This document shows positions 25,456-33,533 of a DNA stretch of 64,000 nucleotides, piece after piece (position 1 is the stretch's first letter; each line of letters opens with the position of its first letter). A program made the position numbers and the translations under genes. The notes beneath the pieces were generated by a model that worked only from the letters and a program-made list of their open reading frames with translations, did not search any database and was not told the DNA's origin. The stretch is from Lutispora thermophila DSM 19022. Lineage in GTDB: Bacteria; Bacillota; Clostridia; Lutisporales; Lutisporaceae. Location: positions 1-64,000 of the forward strand of contig NZ_FQZS01000018.1 of the NCBI RefSeq assembly GCF_900142105.1, written 5' to 3'.

Positions 25456-26676
25456 ATGGTTCTAAATCATAGTATTTCTGTTTTTAATGAGATAGGAAAG
25501 TTGAAATCCGTTCTTCTTCATCGCCCCGGTGAGGAAATAGAAAATATTGTACCTGATTATCTAGGAAGGCTTTTGTTTGATGAAATAGCATATTTGGAGC
25601 AGGCCCGCAGAGAACATGATCAGTTTGCGGATATACTGAAAAAAGAAGGTGTGGAGGTCCTATATCTTACGGATTTGATGGTTGAGGTTTTGAAAGACCA
25701 AAAGATAAGGGACGAATTTCTAAAAGACTTTATCAGAGAAGGGAAAGCCGGCACGGAAGGGCTTAAGGAGGCTTTGCTTGAGTTCTTTGATCAATATTCA
25801 CCGGAGGATTTGATAATAAAATGTATAGCAGGAGTAAGGAAAGAAGAACTGAAGGATATAAGGCCAAAATCCCTAGGAGATATGGTAAAGAATCCTTATC
25901 CTTTCTATCTGGACCCAATACCTAATCTGTATTTCCAAAGGGACCCCTTTGCATCCATAGGGCATGGAATCTCTTTAAATGTTATGGCCAATGAGACTCG
26001 AAACAGGGAGACCCTGTTTGCAAAGTACATATTTAAATATCATCCCAGGTTTAAAGATGTGCCTAAATGGTATGACAGGGATAACACCTATTCCATTGAA
26101 GGCGGAGATATTCTGGTGTTATCGAAAGATGTTGTAGCTATAGGCATAAGTGACAGAACAAGCCCCATGGCTATTGAAACATTATCCAGTAATATTCTCA
26201 ATTCGGAACAGGGTTTTAAAACAGTATTGGCATTTGATATTCCTAAAGCCAGGGCTTTTATGCATCTGGATACTGTTTTTACCATGGTTGATTATGATCA
26301 GTTTACTATTTACCCTGGTATAGAAAATCCCTTAGATGTTTACAGCATTACTCTAGGTAAAAATAAAGAGCTTAACATAAAACATGAACAGGAAAGGTTA
26401 TCAGCCATTCTTAAAAAGTATTTAAAATTATCGGCAGTTAATCTGATAAGATGCGGTGACGGGGATGCCATTGCAGCCGGTAGGGAACAGTGGAATGACG
26501 GCAGCAATACGTTAGCCATATCACCTGGAAAGGTTGTTTGCTATAACCGAAACCACGTGACCAATAAAGCACTAGCAAGAAATAATGTAGAGGTTTTGGA
26601 GTTTGAATCCTATGAACTTTCCAGAGGCAGGGGAGGTCCCAGATGTATGAGCATGCCCCTTATCAGAGAATTCTGA
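25456..26676 (+). CDS. arcA: Arginine deiminase
   Basis: 407 residues, full length for the family. It hydrolyses L-arginine to citrulline and ammonia, the first step of the ATP-yielding ADI pathway. It begins VFNEIGKLKSVLLHRPGEEIE and has FQRDPFASIGHGI, MHLDTVFTMVDYD (catalytic Asp/His region) and nucleophile Cys in GGPRCMSMPLIREF. The ATG at 25456 lies eight bases behind AAAGGG; the GTG at 25447 is inside that site. No arcB or arcC lies beside it, so the rest of the pathway is elsewhere. A strong terminator follows. Confidence 0.96.
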   Translation: MVLNHSISVFNEIGKLKSVLLHRPGEEIENIVPDYLGRLLFDEIAYLEQARREHDQFADILKKEGVEVLYLTDLMVEVLKDQKIRDEFLKDFIREGKAGTEGLKEALLEFFDQYSPEDLIIKCIAGVRKEELKDIRPKSLGDMVKNPYPFYLDPIPNLYFQRDPFASIGHGISLNVMANETRNRETLFAKYIFKYHPRFKDVPKWYDRDNTYSIEGGDILVLSKDVVAIGISDRTSPMAIETLSSNILNSEQGFKTVLAFDIPKARAFMHLDTVFTMVDYDQFTIYPGIENPLDVYSITLGKNKELNIKHEQERLSAILKKYLKLSAVNLIRCGDGDAIAAGREQWNDGSNTLAISPGKVVCYNRNHVTNKALARNNVEVLEFESYELSRGRGGPRCMSMPLIREF

Positions 26677-26763
26677 TTGTCCCAGTTTGGAAGTTAGCAA
26701 CCTGAGCGCCAAAAAGCAATATGTTGTGTTTCAAATTATAAAAAATAAAATAATCAAGAAAGA

Positions 26764-26800
26764 TACATAAATAATGGGCGAATTGCCCATTATTTATGTA
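26764..26800. terminator. Perfect 16-bp hairpin after arcA
   Basis: TACATAAATAATGGGC / GCCCATTATTTATGTA with the loop GAATT. The A/T-rich lower stem works as a terminator in both directions. Confidence 0.75.
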
Positions 26801-27190
26801 CTATAGTGCAAAAGATTTGTATTAAAAGTAAATATATGAATATAGTTTGGTTTATAATGAATAAAATTTGGATGGAAATAGCAAACAGAATTAACAAAAA
26901 TACATTGAAAATCCTTTAAAAAGATAATATACTATAATCTAAAGGCATGACTATATTTCAACTAGTTAGATAAATCACAAACATAGGTGATTCTTGTCAG
27001 CAGAATAATGTATAAATTAAGCATAAAAAGTAATATGCAATCATATAAGCATAAATTTGGTATTAAATATATATACATAAGCATATACATATTATCAGGT
27101 TGTAGGGAAGTTAATTAAAAGATTGAAAGGGAGCATCTCCCGTATGAAAGGAGAGGTTTCCTTCAAAATAAACCACAAGGAGGGTATTCT
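26801..27190. other. Long AT-rich leader region of the secreted protein gene
   Basis: No gene is seen. Near the downstream end a GGGAG-CAT-CTCCC mini-hairpin (27129-27141) and a second purine-rich segment (AAAGGAGAGG, 27147-27156) precede the true ribosome site AAGGAGGG. No known riboswitch core was recognised. Confidence 0.35.
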
Positions 27191-29026
27191 TTGAAAACCA
27201 GAGTAAAAAAATTATCCTATGTATTAGTGGCTGTATTATTGCTTTCTGTAGCATTAGGCGGCCCAACGCTTGGCCCCTTTGGTGTAGATGTTGTGTCTGC
27301 AGCTACAGGACAAGCAACTCCTTCACCAACTACAAGTACAGCTAAAGCATCAACCGGATCAAAGACTCCTGTTTCCTTCGAAACAGCATCGGAGATTGCC
27401 AGATTGATTGCTTTCGGTTCATATGGTGGAGATGTCAAGTTATTGCAAGAAGTTCTTAACAACCATGGATATCAATTGAAGGTTGATGGGATCTTTGGTA
27501 AGAAGACTGAAGCTGCAGTCAAGGACTTCCAAGGCAAAAATGGTCTCAAGGCTGACGGCATAGTTGGTCCAAAGACTATTGCAAAGCTGAATATAGGAAA
27601 TGTTGCAAAGGTTACAGAACCGTCCCCTTCAACAACACCAATACCAACTCCAGCCCCTGCTGATGGCAAGGTATCTGTAAAACTTGGTAAAGTTGAATAT
27701 GCAGCTCATGGCACAAAGTGCTTCACAGTTGCTGCAGTAGCAATGGTAGATGATAAGATAGTAGATGCAATACTTGATGATTACCAAGTAGGAGCTGCCG
27801 ACAGCTTTGTAGGAGTTCCAAATTCAGATTCAGATTTTGGCAAAAACTTTGCAGAAGGGCAAGTGTTACTGTCCAAGAGGGCCAATGCAGCAACCTATAG
27901 TGCTAACATGGCACAAAAGGCAGGTTCTACAGTCCCTGTTGACAAATCCTTAGATGCAATACAGGCTTATGTAACAGGCAAAACTGTAGCAGAGCTGGAA
28001 AAAATTCTTGCAGGCACACCAGCAGATAAGATGGTTGATGCAGTAAGCGGAGCTACTTTAGTAGACACATACGGATATGTTTCTGCAATAGTGGAAGCTG
28101 CTAAAGCAGCTAAGGAAACAACAAGAGTTGATGCAGAGACAGCAAAGTCAATAGAACTAGGCAAAGTTGAATATGCAGCTCATGGAACCAAATGTTTCAC
28201 AATAGCCATTACTGCTGTATCAGGAGATAAAATAGTTGGCGCAATACTTGATGATTACCAAGTAGGAGCTGCCGACAGCTTTGTAGGAGTTCCAAATTCA
28301 GATTCAGATTTTGGCAAAAACTTTGCAGAAGGGCAAGTGTTACTGTCCAAGAGGGCCAATGCAGCAACCTATAGTGCTAACATGGCACAAAAGGCAGGTT
28401 CCACAGTTCCTGTTGACAAATCCTTAGATGCAATACAGGCTTATGTAACAGGCAAAACTGTAGCAGAGCTGGAAAAGATTCTTGCAGGCACACCAGCAGA
28501 TAAGATGGTTGATGCAGTAAGCGGAGCTACTTTAGTAGACACATACGGATATGTTTCTGCAATAGTGGAAGCTGCTAAAGCTGTTGCTCCAGTGAAAGCA
28601 GATGCAGTGACCAGCGCATCAGTTGTAACTGATGAAGTATCATTGCTAAAGGCTATGAGTAAAGACGGTACATGGATTGTAATTCTAGTAAATGATTTTA
28701 CTACAGATAAAGAGCTTGTAATGGATGGAGAATTCATAAACAAGGAAAAAGTGGATCGTAAATTAGCTCTTTATTCACAGGACGAAAACAAAAATGTTCT
28801 TGACAGATATACTTTGGCAGCACCAAAACTAACTGTTAAAAGCCCTTCGACAAGAATACAAAATGGTACATTTAAGGGTGATCTTTATGTTGCGGCACCA
28901 AATGTCCAATTAAGAGGTGCAAAGATAGAAGGCAATGTATACTTTGTCAACGAAGAAGTAAAAGCCACATTTACTATGGATGAAGCAAGCTCTGTTTCAG
29001 GAGTTATGGAAATAAAATCAGAATAA
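27191..29026 (+). CDS. Secreted peptidoglycan-binding protein with two near-identical repeat domains
   Basis: 611 residues from a TTG start behind AAGGAGGG. Signal peptide (LSYVLVAVLLLSVALGG), Ser/Thr/Pro linker, then a PG_binding_1 domain (VKLLQEVLNNHGYQLKVDGIFGKK, LKADGIVGPKTIAKLN) at ~75-135. Two ~145-residue modules follow, each starting LGKVEYAAHGTKCFT and ending DAVSGATLVDTYGYVSAIVEAAKA, with SGAT as in FMN-binding-type domains. The last ~140 residues (FKGDLYVAAPNVQLRGAKIEGNVYF) look like a beta-helix. It probably sits in the cell wall. The modules are nearly identical in DNA. Confidence 0.8.
   Translation: MKTRVKKLSYVLVAVLLLSVALGGPTLGPFGVDVVSAATGQATPSPTTSTAKASTGSKTPVSFETASEIARLIAFGSYGGDVKLLQEVLNNHGYQLKVDGIFGKKTEAAVKDFQGKNGLKADGIVGPKTIAKLNIGNVAKVTEPSPSTTPIPTPAPADGKVSVKLGKVEYAAHGTKCFTVAAVAMVDDKIVDAILDDYQVGAADSFVGVPNSDSDFGKNFAEGQVLLSKRANAATYSANMAQKAGSTVPVDKSLDAIQAYVTGKTVAELEKILAGTPADKMVDAVSGATLVDTYGYVSAIVEAAKAAKETTRVDAETAKSIELGKVEYAAHGTKCFTIAITAVSGDKIVGAILDDYQVGAADSFVGVPNSDSDFGKNFAEGQVLLSKRANAATYSANMAQKAGSTVPVDKSLDAIQAYVTGKTVAELEKILAGTPADKMVDAVSGATLVDTYGYVSAIVEAAKAVAPVKADAVTSASVVTDEVSLLKAMSKDGTWIVILVNDFTTDKELVMDGEFINKEKVDRKLALYSQDENKNVLDRYTLAAPKLTVKSPSTRIQNGTFKGDLYVAAPNVQLRGAKIEGNVYFVNEEVKATFTMDEASSVSGVMEIKSE
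27767..28107 (+). repeat. Internal 341-bp direct repeat, copy 1
   Basis: Matches 28241-28581 at a constant offset of 474 bp (158 codons) with only three differences, all synonymous, while the flanking parts of the same domains differ clearly. Confidence 0.93.
28241..28581 (+). repeat. Internal 341-bp direct repeat, copy 2
   Basis: Second copy of 27767-28107. The three silent differences lie in GGTTCT/GGTTCC, AGTCCC/AGTTCC and AAAAAATT/AAAAGATT. A recent duplication or gene conversion within the gene. Confidence 0.93.
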
Positions 29027-29036
29027 ATTTTACAAA

Positions 29037-29073
29037 AATACCACTTGCAGTAACATATGCTGTAAGTGGTATT
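29037..29073 (+). terminator. Intrinsic terminator
   Basis: AATACCACTTGCAG / CTGTAAGTGGTATT, a 14-bp stem with one G-U pair, followed by TTTTT. Confidence 0.85.
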
Positions 29074-29170
29074 TTTTCATTTCCATATATTTATTTCATA
29101 AAATATACTTCTTTAATTATCTTCAATAATTCAAATAATAAAACTGAATAAATTATTGAGGAGGAATATT

Positions 29171-29566
29171 ATGAGCAATGATGATAGGAGAAGACAAAGA
29201 GAAGACAGTTTGGAAGATCTCAAAAAGACCAATGAAAGGCGAATTGAAGAGCTGTTAAATATTAACAATAAATATGTAAGAACTCAAAGACACTTAGAGG
29301 AACATAAAGATATTGCAAGCCTGGATCAGCTTCAACACGCATTTGAGGTCCAAAAAGACCGAGAAGAAAGAATGGAAAATCTTAAAGATTTGATAGTCAA
29401 TGGCGCACAGGATAGGGAAGATAATATAGAAGCTTTGGAAAAGAGAATAGCGTATACTAATGGTTATCTGGATCATAACAAAGATCACATGGACGATATT
29501 ACCCTTGAAAACGCTGTTCAAAAGCAGGAAAACAGGAAAGAGCAATTGGAGAATCTTTTGGAATAG
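29171..29566 (+). CDS. Small coiled-coil protein, function unknown
   Basis: 131 residues, extremely charged and helical, with heptad-like spacing throughout (REDSLEDLKKTNERRIEELL; REERMENLKDLIVNGAQDRE; QKQENRKEQLENLLE). The body looks like three diverged copies of one ~40-residue unit (RQREDSLEDLKK, KDREERMENLKD, KQENRKEQLENL). No signal peptide or membrane helix. The ATG follows GAGGAGG; the TTG at 29156 is inside no better site. A hairpin terminator follows directly. Family not recognised; a structural or spore-related role is only a guess. Confidence 0.75.
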   Translation: MSNDDRRRQREDSLEDLKKTNERRIEELLNINNKYVRTQRHLEEHKDIASLDQLQHAFEVQKDREERMENLKDLIVNGAQDREDNIEALEKRIAYTNGYLDHNKDHMDDITLENAVQKQENRKEQLENLLE

Positions 29567-29571
29567 TCATA

Positions 29572-29596
29572 AGGGCAAAGCAAAGAACTTTGCCCT
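29572..29596 (+). terminator. Hairpin terminator after the coiled-coil gene
   Basis: AGGGCAAAG / CTTTGCCCT with the loop CAAAGAA, five bases after the stop codon. The following T run is weak. Confidence 0.65.
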
Positions 29597-29616
29597 ACTC
29601 GATTTTATAAACCATA

Positions 29617-29717
29617 GAAAGTATAATTCCACCTTAATATAAACTTTCCGTAATGGGTTTCAAGAAAGGCTGCCTTGATTGTTATAAACGCTTCCAAAGG
29701 AATCTTTTCCTATTTTT
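29617..29717. repeat. Dispersed intergenic repeat, copy 2
   Basis: Homologous to 17792-17888. It shares GAAAGTATAA, TTTCAAGAAAGGCT, TTGATTG and GCTTCCAAAG in the same order and spacing. Its right end reaches into the last codons of the minus-strand thioredoxin-like gene. The hairpin arms are less perfect than in copy 1. Confidence 0.6.
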
Positions 29718-29982
29718 CAGAACTCAAGGTTGCTTCTTTGAGTATGTTTTCAACTATTTCCCTAGAGGCAGCTCCTTCGTGGACTTTTTTACCGTTGACA
29801 TAGTATGTAGGCACAAGGTAATAGTCGTATTTATCAGCAATATCAGGGTTTTCCTTCTCATCTATAATTGTAAAAGCAACTTCTTCATAAGCAGGATTTT
29901 CTTTTTTCAACTCCTCCATCCAGGATAGAGCCTGTTTGCAGTAAGGGCATGATTTAAGGATAAATAATAAGTTTTTTTCCAT
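29710..29982 (-). CDS. Glutaredoxin-like thiol-disulfide protein
   Basis: 90 residues with a thioredoxin fold. The redox motif is CPYC in LLFILKSCPYCKQALSWM, and the cis-proline lies in YYLVPTYYVNGKKVHEG. The small size and CPYC motif place it with glutaredoxin/NrdH-like proteins, although Clostridia usually lack glutathione, so thioredoxin reductase or low-molecular thiols may reduce it. The ATG follows AAAGGTGAT on the minus strand. The gene is alone, and its 3' end meets the dispersed repeat. Confidence 0.88.
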   Translation of the reverse strand: MEKNLLFILKSCPYCKQALSWMEELKKENPAYEEVAFTIIDEKENPDIADKYDYYLVPTYYVNGKKVHEGAASREIVENILKEATLSSEK

Positions 29983-30238
29983 ATTATCACCTTTCTTTGT
30001 AATTCTTTTTATCTATAGTGCATATAATGGTTATTCAATAATTATTCTATAAAAAAATATAAAAGTTATCCAACTAATTATAATTGATTCTTATGCAAAT
30101 AATGTTTTTCAGGGTTTATTCAGAGGCATGGGGTGGTTAATAATGTTGTCATTTGAATTAACCTGCTATAAAAGTATTTTAGGAAGGAAATTATTGCAGG
30201 AGAAAGCTAATTATAAAGTGATATTTGAATGAAATATC

Positions 30239-30266
30239 TTGACAGATTTAATATTTGTAATATAAT
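30239..30266 (+). promoter_or_regulatory. Consensus sigma-A promoter of the riboswitch operon
   Basis: TTGACA at 30239-30244 and TATAAT at 30261-30266 are 16 bp apart. RNA would start near 30273, right before the first paired bases of the aptamer. Nothing supportable lies between 30000 and 30238. Confidence 0.88.
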
Positions 30267-30274
30267 AAAATTTT

Positions 30275-30375
30275 ATAGAGAGTGTATCTAGGGTTCCGGT
30301 TTCATGCGTCAGGTCCGAGCGATACAGGATAAGATCTACACTTTTGGGACAAAAGCCCGAAGGACGAGTCTCTAT
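30275..30375 (+). promoter_or_regulatory. ykkC-family riboswitch aptamer
   Basis: Closing stem ATAGAGA (30275-30281) / TCTCTAT (30369-30375). Inside are the family's conserved blocks: CTAGGGTTCCGG, GGTCCGAGCGATACAGG and GGGACAAAAGCCCG. The GAGCGRUACAGG block resembles subtype-2 ykkC RNAs (ppGpp, PRPP or nucleoside-diphosphate sensors) more than guanidine-I RNAs, which carry GAGAG there. This subtype call is from memory and tentative. Confidence 0.88.
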
Positions 30376-30408
30376 TGTTGGAGGATTCGTTGCGGGCTTT
30401 TATTTTTT
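30351..30408 (+). terminator. Riboswitch expression-platform terminator
   Basis: AAAAGCCCG (30351-30359) pairs with CGGGCTTTT (30393-30401), and ACGAGTC with GATTCGT inside, followed by ATTTTTTTT. The left arm is part of the aptamer core and its closing stem, so a folded aptamer prevents the terminator. The switch should turn genes on when ligand is bound. Confidence 0.88.
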
Positions 30409-30430
30409 TTATAGGAGAGGTGGGGGTACT

Positions 30431-31432
30431 ATGAGCATAATAAAGGTTGGAAATCTATGCAAAACATTCAAAGTAAAAACCAAAGATGAAGGATTAAAAG
30501 GTAGTTTAAGATCTATTTTCTCTCCTTCCTTCAGAGATATTCAGGCAGTAAACAATATTTCCTTTGAGGTAGAAAAGGGTGAGATATTAGCCTTCATAGG
30601 TCCTAACGGTGCAGGAAAATCCACAACAATAAAGATGATGACAGGGATACTGCAGCCTTCTTCAGGAACTATACAGGTTTTAGGGTTGGATCCGACGAAA
30701 CAGAGAAAAGAGTTGTCCTATAAAATTGGTACAGTCTTCGGGCAGAAGTCTCAGCTTTGGTTTCATCTGCCGCCTTTGGACAGTTTCAACCTATTAGGAA
30801 GTATATATGAGATAGATAAAGTAAAACTGAAAAAGAGAATAGATTTTTTGAAAGAAGTATTTGAAATTGAGGAGTTAATGGATGTTCCGGTAAGGAAGTT
30901 ATCTTTAGGGCAGAGAATACGTTGCGAGATAGCTGCATCTATTTTGCATGAGCCTGAAATAATCTTTCTGGATGAGCCTACCATAGGCCTTGATGTGGTG
31001 GTTAAGCAAAACATAAGAGAGCTCATATTGAGGCTTAACAGGGAAGAAAAGACAACTATATTCCTCACTTCCCATGATGCCGGCGATATAGAACAGTTGT
31101 GCAAAAGAGCAATAATAATAAACCATGGAGAAGTTGTGCTCAATGAAAGTATAAAGAAGCTTAAACATGATTACCTCAATAAAAAGGTAATAAGCATTAA
31201 ATATAATGAGCCGGTAAATGTAGAAAAAGGGGATTTAAATATTCTAAAGCACAAAGCTGATTCGCTGAAGGTTCAGGTAGATACTTCAAAGCAGGATATT
31301 GAAGAAGTTCTAGAAAAGTTAATAAAACTAGGCAAGGTGGATGACATAGTAATATCGGATCCTCCCTTGGAAGAGATAATATCTTTCATATATAGGCAGA
31401 GCAAGGAAGGTGGTATAGATGAAATGGTATAA
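30431..31432 (+). CDS. ABC transporter ATP-binding protein (ABC-2 exporter type)
   Basis: 333 residues, COG4586-like. Walker A GPNGAGKSTT, signature LSLGQRIRCEIAASIL, Walker B EIIFLDEPTIGLD and switch His in TSHDAGD. A ~95-residue C-terminal extension (SIKYNEPVNVEKGD ... VDDIVISDPPLEEII) follows the nucleotide-binding domain, as in DrrA/NatA-like proteins. The ATG at 30431 lies behind AGGAGAGGTGGGGG; an in-frame ATG at 30344 lies inside the riboswitch and can be excluded. First gene of the riboswitch operon; it overlaps the next gene by 14 bases. Confidence 0.93.
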   Translation: MSIIKVGNLCKTFKVKTKDEGLKGSLRSIFSPSFRDIQAVNNISFEVEKGEILAFIGPNGAGKSTTIKMMTGILQPSSGTIQVLGLDPTKQRKELSYKIGTVFGQKSQLWFHLPPLDSFNLLGSIYEIDKVKLKKRIDFLKEVFEIEELMDVPVRKLSLGQRIRCEIAASILHEPEIIFLDEPTIGLDVVVKQNIRELILRLNREEKTTIFLTSHDAGDIEQLCKRAIIINHGEVVLNESIKKLKHDYLNKKVISIKYNEPVNVEKGDLNILKHKADSLKVQVDTSKQDIEEVLEKLIKLGKVDDIVISDPPLEEIISFIYRQSKEGGIDEMV

Positions 31433-32216
31433 GTATTGGCAAGTATCCAAGATAACAATGGTCAATAGTCTGGTATACTTTTGGAATTTCCTTAGTAGAA
31501 ATGTGTTTTTCGCATTTATTATGTTTGTCTACATGATGCTCTGGAGAACAATATATGCTCAGAAGGGAACAGCCACAATAGGAGGGCTTACTTTTAAGGC
31601 AATGATATGGTATCTGGTTGTTACAGAGCTTGTGACTCTATCAAGAACAGACCTGCATAATCAAGTAAATAATGATGTGAAAAGCGGGAATGTTGCTTAT
31701 TTGCTGAACAAGCCATATAACTACGTCATTTACTGTTTTTCATATTTTGTGGGAGAGATAGGGATAACCCTTCTATCCAATAGCATTATAGGTCTGGCAA
31801 TAGGGTTTATATTTGCAGGAGCTTTGGAAGGTTTCAACATAATGCATCTTCCCTTTATTATATTATCCTTGCTTGCAGGTTGTACTATAAACTTCTTCAT
31901 ATACCTGTGTCTTGCATTAACATCCTTTTGGGTGGAAGAAAATAGTGCCTTTTTCTGGATTTATTCCAAATTGATATTCACCATAGGAGGCATGCTCATG
32001 CCTATAGAGCTTTTTCCTAAATGGCTTCAAAGTTTATCTCAGTACATGCCCTTTGCTTATGTGACTTATGTTCCTGCAAGGCTGGCTGTGGATTTTTCAT
32101 TTATGACTTTTTGGAGTCAGTTTTCTATACAATTATTATATCTTGGAGCATTTTTCGTGTTAGCCATGTTCCTATATAGGAAGGGGGTCAGAAATCTCAA
32201 TGTTAACGGAGGTTAG
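31419..32216 (+). CDS. ABC-2 type permease subunit 1
   Basis: 265 residues with six helices, matching the COG4587-type permease that accompanies COG4586 ATPases. It starts WYKYWQVSKITMVNSLVYFWNFL, and the C-terminal GVRNLNVNGG is characteristic. ATG behind GGAAGGTGGTA, overlapping the ATPase gene by 14 bases and the next permease by 17, so the three genes are tightly coupled. The exported substrate is unknown; for a ykkC-controlled exporter a nucleotide-, guanidine- or stress-related compound is plausible. Confidence 0.88.
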   Translation: MKWYKYWQVSKITMVNSLVYFWNFLSRNVFFAFIMFVYMMLWRTIYAQKGTATIGGLTFKAMIWYLVVTELVTLSRTDLHNQVNNDVKSGNVAYLLNKPYNYVIYCFSYFVGEIGITLLSNSIIGLAIGFIFAGALEGFNIMHLPFIILSLLAGCTINFFIYLCLALTSFWVEENSAFFWIYSKLIFTIGGMLMPIELFPKWLQSLSQYMPFAYVTYVPARLAVDFSFMTFWSQFSIQLLYLGAFFVLAMFLYRKGVRNLNVNGG

Positions 32217-32997
32217 AAAAAGCCTGAAGCTTATGCTGTATTATTTGAAATTCAATATTTCTTCTGCCATGGAATACAGAACCAGCTTCTTAATCCAATG
32301 TTTCGGTATGATGCTCAACAACTCAGCCTTTATATTCTTCTGGTGGATACTTTTCAACAATGTAAATACCATAGGAGGATACACTTTCAGAGATGAGATG
32401 ATGCTTTGGGCCATATCATCCACCAGTTTCGGAATTTGCTTCATAACCTTTGGAAATATAAGCAACATCACCAGGATGATACTAAATGGAGAACTGGACA
32501 CATATCTGCTGCAGCCTAGAGATCCTCTTATGAACATAGTCTGCTCAAAAACTGAGGTTTCAGCATGGGGAGATACCTTATATGGCATAATTATGTTTTT
32601 TCTCATAAGAGGTTTTGATATGAAAGGATTCATGTTGTTTTTGCTGTTTTGTGTAACCGGTGGACTCATACTGGCTTGTGTCAGGATTTCCTTCCATGCA
32701 TTAAGTTTTTATTCAGGAAATGTGGAAGGGCTGGCACATTTGGTTACAGATTTTCTTATAACCTTCGGTATCTACCCCAAAGGGATTTTTACTGGAGTAG
32801 TTAAGTTTATTATATATACAGTAATTCCTACAGCTTTTATAGTTCACATTCCTGCAGAGATTATAATGCAGTTTTCAATAGTCAGGCTGCTTGGAGTTTT
32901 GGCCGTAACCCTTCTATGGATAGTTATAGCCTATGTAATGTTCTACAGAGGATTGAAAAAGTATGAGTCAGGAAATCTTATAATAAGTAAATTATGA
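32200..32997 (+). CDS. ABC-2 type permease subunit 2
   Basis: 265 residues, six helices, COG3694-like: MEYRTSFLIQCFGMMLNNSAF, then ILNGELDTYLLQPRDPLMN, the conserved cytoplasmic loop of this family, and YPKGIFTGVVKFIIYTVIP near the C-terminus. It forms a heterodimeric pore with the preceding permease, energised by the ATPase at 30431. The ATG at 32200 has AGGGGG eleven bases upstream inside the previous gene. No terminator is seen before the T-box promoter at 33083. Confidence 0.88.
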   Translation: MLTEVRKSLKLMLYYLKFNISSAMEYRTSFLIQCFGMMLNNSAFIFFWWILFNNVNTIGGYTFRDEMMLWAISSTSFGICFITFGNISNITRMILNGELDTYLLQPRDPLMNIVCSKTEVSAWGDTLYGIIMFFLIRGFDMKGFMLFLLFCVTGGLILACVRISFHALSFYSGNVEGLAHLVTDFLITFGIYPKGIFTGVVKFIIYTVIPTAFIVHIPAEIIMQFSIVRLLGVLAVTLLWIVIAYVMFYRGLKKYESGNLIISKL

Positions 32998-33082
32998 TAT
33001 GAATTGTAATCAATTAATATAACATAAAATTGTATATTAGATAAAGATTGTTTAGAAAATTGCATAAATTTCAAAAAAATAT

Positions 33083-33111
33083 TTGACAATTTATACGATG
33101 GTATGTATACT
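33083..33111 (+). promoter_or_regulatory. Promoter of the T-box/putP transcript
   Basis: TTGACA at 33083-33088 and TATACT at 33106-33111, exactly 17 bp apart. RNA would start near 33118, at the beginning of stem I. Confidence 0.85.
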
Positions 33112-33117
33112 TAATCA

Positions 33118-33359
33118 TAAATATTGAAGGCTATGAAGAGGAATAGTAAATAGGAAGATTCTAACAGGAAGGAAGACCCATCGACTGAGAGGTTTTCTAA
33201 GATTATTTCTATTGAACCCACCCTCCGAGCTGCAAATGAAAAGTTTGTCCGTCTGGTCCGCGTTATGGACTTAAAGAGGAATAGATGTATTAATGCAATC
33301 TATTTAACTTGGGTGGTACCGCGAATGACCTTCGTCCCTTGTCTGGGATGAAGGTTTTT
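33118..33359 (+). promoter_or_regulatory. Proline T-box leader with first antiterminator/terminator
   Basis: Stem I holds the AGTA loop-E motif (33145-33148) opposite GAA-CCC-A, so the specifier codon is CCC (33217-33219), proline. The T-box GGGTGGTACCGCG (33311-33323) carries TGGT, complementary to an ACCA tRNA end, as expected for tRNA-Pro. Terminator 1 is ACCTTCGTCCC / GGGATGAAGGT followed by five Ts (33328-33359). Uncharged tRNA-Pro would favour readthrough. The specifier agrees with the downstream proline symporter gene. Confidence 0.93.
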
Positions 33360-33378
33360 GTAGTTAAATGGTTGCTTT

Positions 33379-33450
33379 GCTCTTATCTATTCAACTTGGG
33401 TGGTACCGCGAATTGCCTTCGTCCCTTGGTTTGGATGAAGGTTTTGCTTT
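33379..33450 (+). promoter_or_regulatory. Second T-box antiterminator/terminator module
   Basis: A second GGGTGGTACCGCG at 33398-33410 lies exactly 87 bp after the first, preceded by the same TCTATT-AACTT context. Terminator CCTTCGTCC (33416-33424) / GGATGAAGG (33433-33441) and a T-rich tail follow. It has no stem I or specifier of its own, so the transcript faces two successive checkpoints served by one codon-reading domain. Confidence 0.93.
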
Positions 33451-33533
33451 ACTTGAAGGAGAGGAGGGCAATGGATAGAGTTCAATATAATTACATTTTT
33501 GCATAATTATAATTCGAAGTAGGAGGTCATACT

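Noticed and set aside
26801-27190. c-di-AMP or other known riboswitch before the secreted peptidoglycan-binding protein
   Set aside because: Such genes are often riboswitch-controlled, but none of the conserved core sequences I know occurs here; only small purine-rich hairpins are present.
28147-28743. Long minus-strand open frame across the repeated domains
   Set aside because: It mirrors the high codon bias of the sense gene, occurs in both repeat copies, and has no ribosome site.
33379-33450. A second independent T-box riboswitch
   Set aside because: No stem I or specifier loop fits in the few bases between terminator 1 and the second T-box, so it is an extra antiterminator/terminator module of the same leader.
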